NCBI GenBank assembly: GCA_016931695.1
Contig: JAFGEI010000102.1
Coordinates: 1-47,905 of the forward strand
Direction of reading: 5' to 3'
DNA: 47,905 nucleotides
Origin: Anaerolineae bacterium
Lineage (GTDB): Bacteria > Chloroflexota > Anaerolineae > B4-G1 > DUEL01
Shown here in pieces: positions 46,396 to 47,905 of this stretch. The notes under the pieces are model-generated. The model did no database searches, was not told where the DNA came from, and was given only the letters and a program-made list of their open reading frames with translations. Position 1 is the first letter of the stretch. Every line of letters begins with the position of its first letter. Position numbers and translations under genes: made by a program.

Positions 46396-47706
46396 TTACG
46401 CAAACTTTTGCAGAACCTCCTCCAGCGTCGGCCGGCCGATCATCTGCAACTCGTACCGCGCCCGGTCGATGGGATGCTTGATGGTAATCAGCCGCCGCAG
46501 GTCGATGGGCGTCGCCGAGAGGACCATGTCGCAGTCGGTGGCATTGATCGTCTCCTCCAGGTCCTTCATCTGCTGCTCGCCGTATCCCATCGCCGGCAAA
46601 AGGCTGCCGATGTGGGGATACTTTTCAAAAGTCGCAGCGATGGACCGCACGGCATAGGGCCGGGGATCGACCAATTCCGCGGCACCGAACCGGTTCGCCG
46701 CCACCACGCCAGCACCGTAGGTCATCTCGCCGTGCGTCAGCGTGGGGCCGTCCTCGATCACCAATACCCGCTTGTTGCGGATCTGCTCCGGATGATCGAC
46801 AAATATCGGCGAGGCGCCCTCGATCAGAACGGCTTTGGGATTCAGCGCATAGACATTGTCCCGCACCTGGGTCACCCCGTCCAGGTTAGCGGTATCGACC
46901 TTGTTGATGACGACCACGTCAGCAGCGCGCAGGTTGGCCTCGCCAGGATGATAGCGAATCTCGTGCCCGGGCCGGTGGGGATCCGCCACGACGATGAACA
47001 GGTCCGGACGGTAGAAGGGCAGGTCGTTGTTCCCGCCATCCCAGACGACCACGTCCGCCTCCGCCTCCGCCTGGCGCAGGATTGCCTCGTAATCGACGCC
47101 AGCGTAGACGATGATGTCGCGGTCGATGTGCGGTTCGTACTCCTCCCGCTCTTCGATCGTGCACTCGTAGCGATCCAAGTCTTGGTAGGTGGCAAAGCGC
47201 TGCACCGCCTGGGCCGCCAGGTCGCCGTAGGGCATGGGGTGACGGACGACGACCATCTTTTTGCCCATTCTCTGCAGCACGTCACAGATGTAGCGGGTAG
47301 TCTGGCTCTTGCCCGCCCCAGTGCGGACGGCGCAGACCGCCACAACCGGCTTTGTGCTCTCCACCAGGGTCGTGCCCATCCCCATCAGCCGAAAGTCGGC
47401 ACCGGCAATCAGCACCTGAGAAGCCTTGTGCATCACGTAATCGTGGGAAACGTCCGAGTAGGCAAAGACAACCTGGTCGATCTGGTGTTGACGGATCAGC
47501 TCGGACAGCCTTGCCTCGGCATAGATGGGAATTCCTTCCGGGTAGAGCTTGCCCGCCAATTCCGGCGGATAGAGGCGCCCCTCGATATCGGGGATCTGGG
47601 TAGCGGTGAAGGCAACCACCTGGTAATTCGGGTTGTCGCGAAAGTGGACGTTAAAGTTATGAAAGTCGCGCCCTGCAGCGCCCATAATCAATATCCGTTG
47701 CGTCAT
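46396..47706 (-). CDS. Cyclic 2,3-diphosphoglycerate synthetase-like P-loop protein (COG2403)
   Basis: A 436-residue protein from the third of three ATG codons (GGAG lies six bases before it). It starts with a Rossmann-like domain (QRILIMGAAGRDFHNFNVHF; VAFTATQIPDIEGRLYP). A P-loop domain follows with VRTGAGKSQTTRYI (Walker A), VVWDGGNNDLPFYRPDLFIV (Walker B area) and VVINKVDTANLDG, a GTPase-like NKxD. Its archaeal relatives make cyclic 2,3-diphosphoglycerate, a thermoprotectant of some methanogens. Bacterial homologues are known but their product is not established, so the name is a family label. It converges on groEL across a shared terminator and is preceded by the long palindromic repeat. 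Confidence 0.8.
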   Translation of the reverse strand: MTQRILIMGAAGRDFHNFNVHFRDNPNYQVVAFTATQIPDIEGRLYPPELAGKLYPEGIPIYAEARLSELIRQHQIDQVVFAYSDVSHDYVMHKASQVLIAGADFRLMGMGTTLVESTKPVVAVCAVRTGAGKSQTTRYICDVLQRMGKKMVVVRHPMPYGDLAAQAVQRFATYQDLDRYECTIEEREEYEPHIDRDIIVYAGVDYEAILRQAEAEADVVVWDGGNNDLPFYRPDLFIVVADPHRPGHEIRYHPGEANLRAADVVVINKVDTANLDGVTQVRDNVYALNPKAVLIEGASPIFVDHPEQIRNKRVLVIEDGPTLTHGEMTYGAGVVAANRFGAAELVDPRPYAVRSIAATFEKYPHIGSLLPAMGYGEQQMKDLEETINATDCDMVLSATPIDLRRLITIKHPIDRARYELQMIGRPTLEEVLQKFA

Positions 47707-47774
47707 CATCATCTCCTCATCTTTTGTGGTGAAAACAATTGAGTCTGGCTAACAATTTCTGCTGACTATAGTTC

Positions 47775-47905
47775 GACAATGGCACATTTCAGCAGATTGC
47801 TCTGCCAAGCACGGAGAAGGGGAAAAGGGGGGTTTCGCAGGCGGCTTCGCCGCCTGCGAAACCCCCCTTTTCCCCTTCTCCCACTGCGGTAGAGCATCCA
47901 ATGTT
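47775..47905. repeat. Long palindromic dispersed repeat, copy 2 (cut by the window end)
   Basis: The outer arm GACAATGGCACATTTCA is followed by the inner arm with TTGCTCTGCCAAGCACGG, the purine-rich arm, the central GGCGGCTTCGCCGCC hairpin and the mirrored arms, ending with CCACTGCGGTAGAGCATCC. The two unlike inner arms are in the opposite order to the copy at 9763, so the element lies inverted. The last 16 or so bases of its right end fall beyond the window. Confidence 0.85.

Noticed and set aside
1-47905. CRISPR arrays or complete insertion sequences
   Set aside because: No series of regularly spaced direct repeats and no transposase with flanking inverted repeats was seen; only the MITE-like and palindromic elements are present.

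Overview
The window reads as a GC-rich bacterial chromosome, most likely a member of the Chloroflexota (Anaerolineae-like). This assignment is an inference from gene content and from no database search: class IVb (Flp) pilins, a SpoVS homologue, a CIRCE-controlled groESL operon, a cyclic 2,3-diphosphoglycerate synthetase-like gene, GT39-type membrane proteins with long beta-rich tails, LysM/M23 proteins, and many glycosyltransferases. Promoters are close to TTGACA-17-TATAAT, often with an extended -10 and a very short or absent leader.

Bases 1 to about 3280 form a small accessory region with visibly lower GC: an excisionase-like HTH protein, a MITE-like element whose inverted repeat supplies the stop codon of a small membrane protein gene, an XRE regulator, and a divergent pair of tyrosine recombinase genes that look like a fusion of two recombinases. 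The recombinases end directly beside the 3' end of the RNase P RNA gene (rnpB, minus strand), which may mark the edge of an integrated element.

Bases 3700 to 7530 hold envelope polysaccharide genes: a GT4 glycosyltransferase diverging from a GT2 enzyme that overlaps a polyprenyl-phosphate sugar phosphotransferase. Bases 7600 to 10600 hold a NarL-type response regulator with a soluble DegS-like kinase, then two convergent Flp pilin genes encoding the same 48-residue protein with many synonymous differences. Between the pilins lie a long palindromic repeat and spoVS. The repeat occurs again in the opposite orientation at the window's right end.

Bases 10800 to 18640 run on the minus strand: a DUF2877 (AllH-like) protein, a B12-binding radical SAM protein, an FHA-winged helix regulator, the lipid II flippase MurJ, and a GT39-like membrane protein. 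Bases 18700 to 21730 encode an RlmD-type rRNA methyltransferase overlapping a lipoprotein zinc peptidase. A 55-residue membrane protein and FdhE follow.

Bases 23380 to 34051 are a second polysaccharide locus: a seven-gene minus-strand operon starting with a Wzt-type ABC ATPase and followed by five glycosyltransferases and one small coiled-coil protein, converging on a GT2 gene. No Wzm permease is present. Bases 34260 to 43757 carry a GrpB-family protein, a secreted four-repeat protein, an N-acetylglucosamine kinase-like protein, a patatin phospholipase, two paralogous membrane-anchored LysM/M23 proteins and FtsK. The window closes with tRNA-Ser(GGA), groES, groEL and the COG2403-type P-loop protein.
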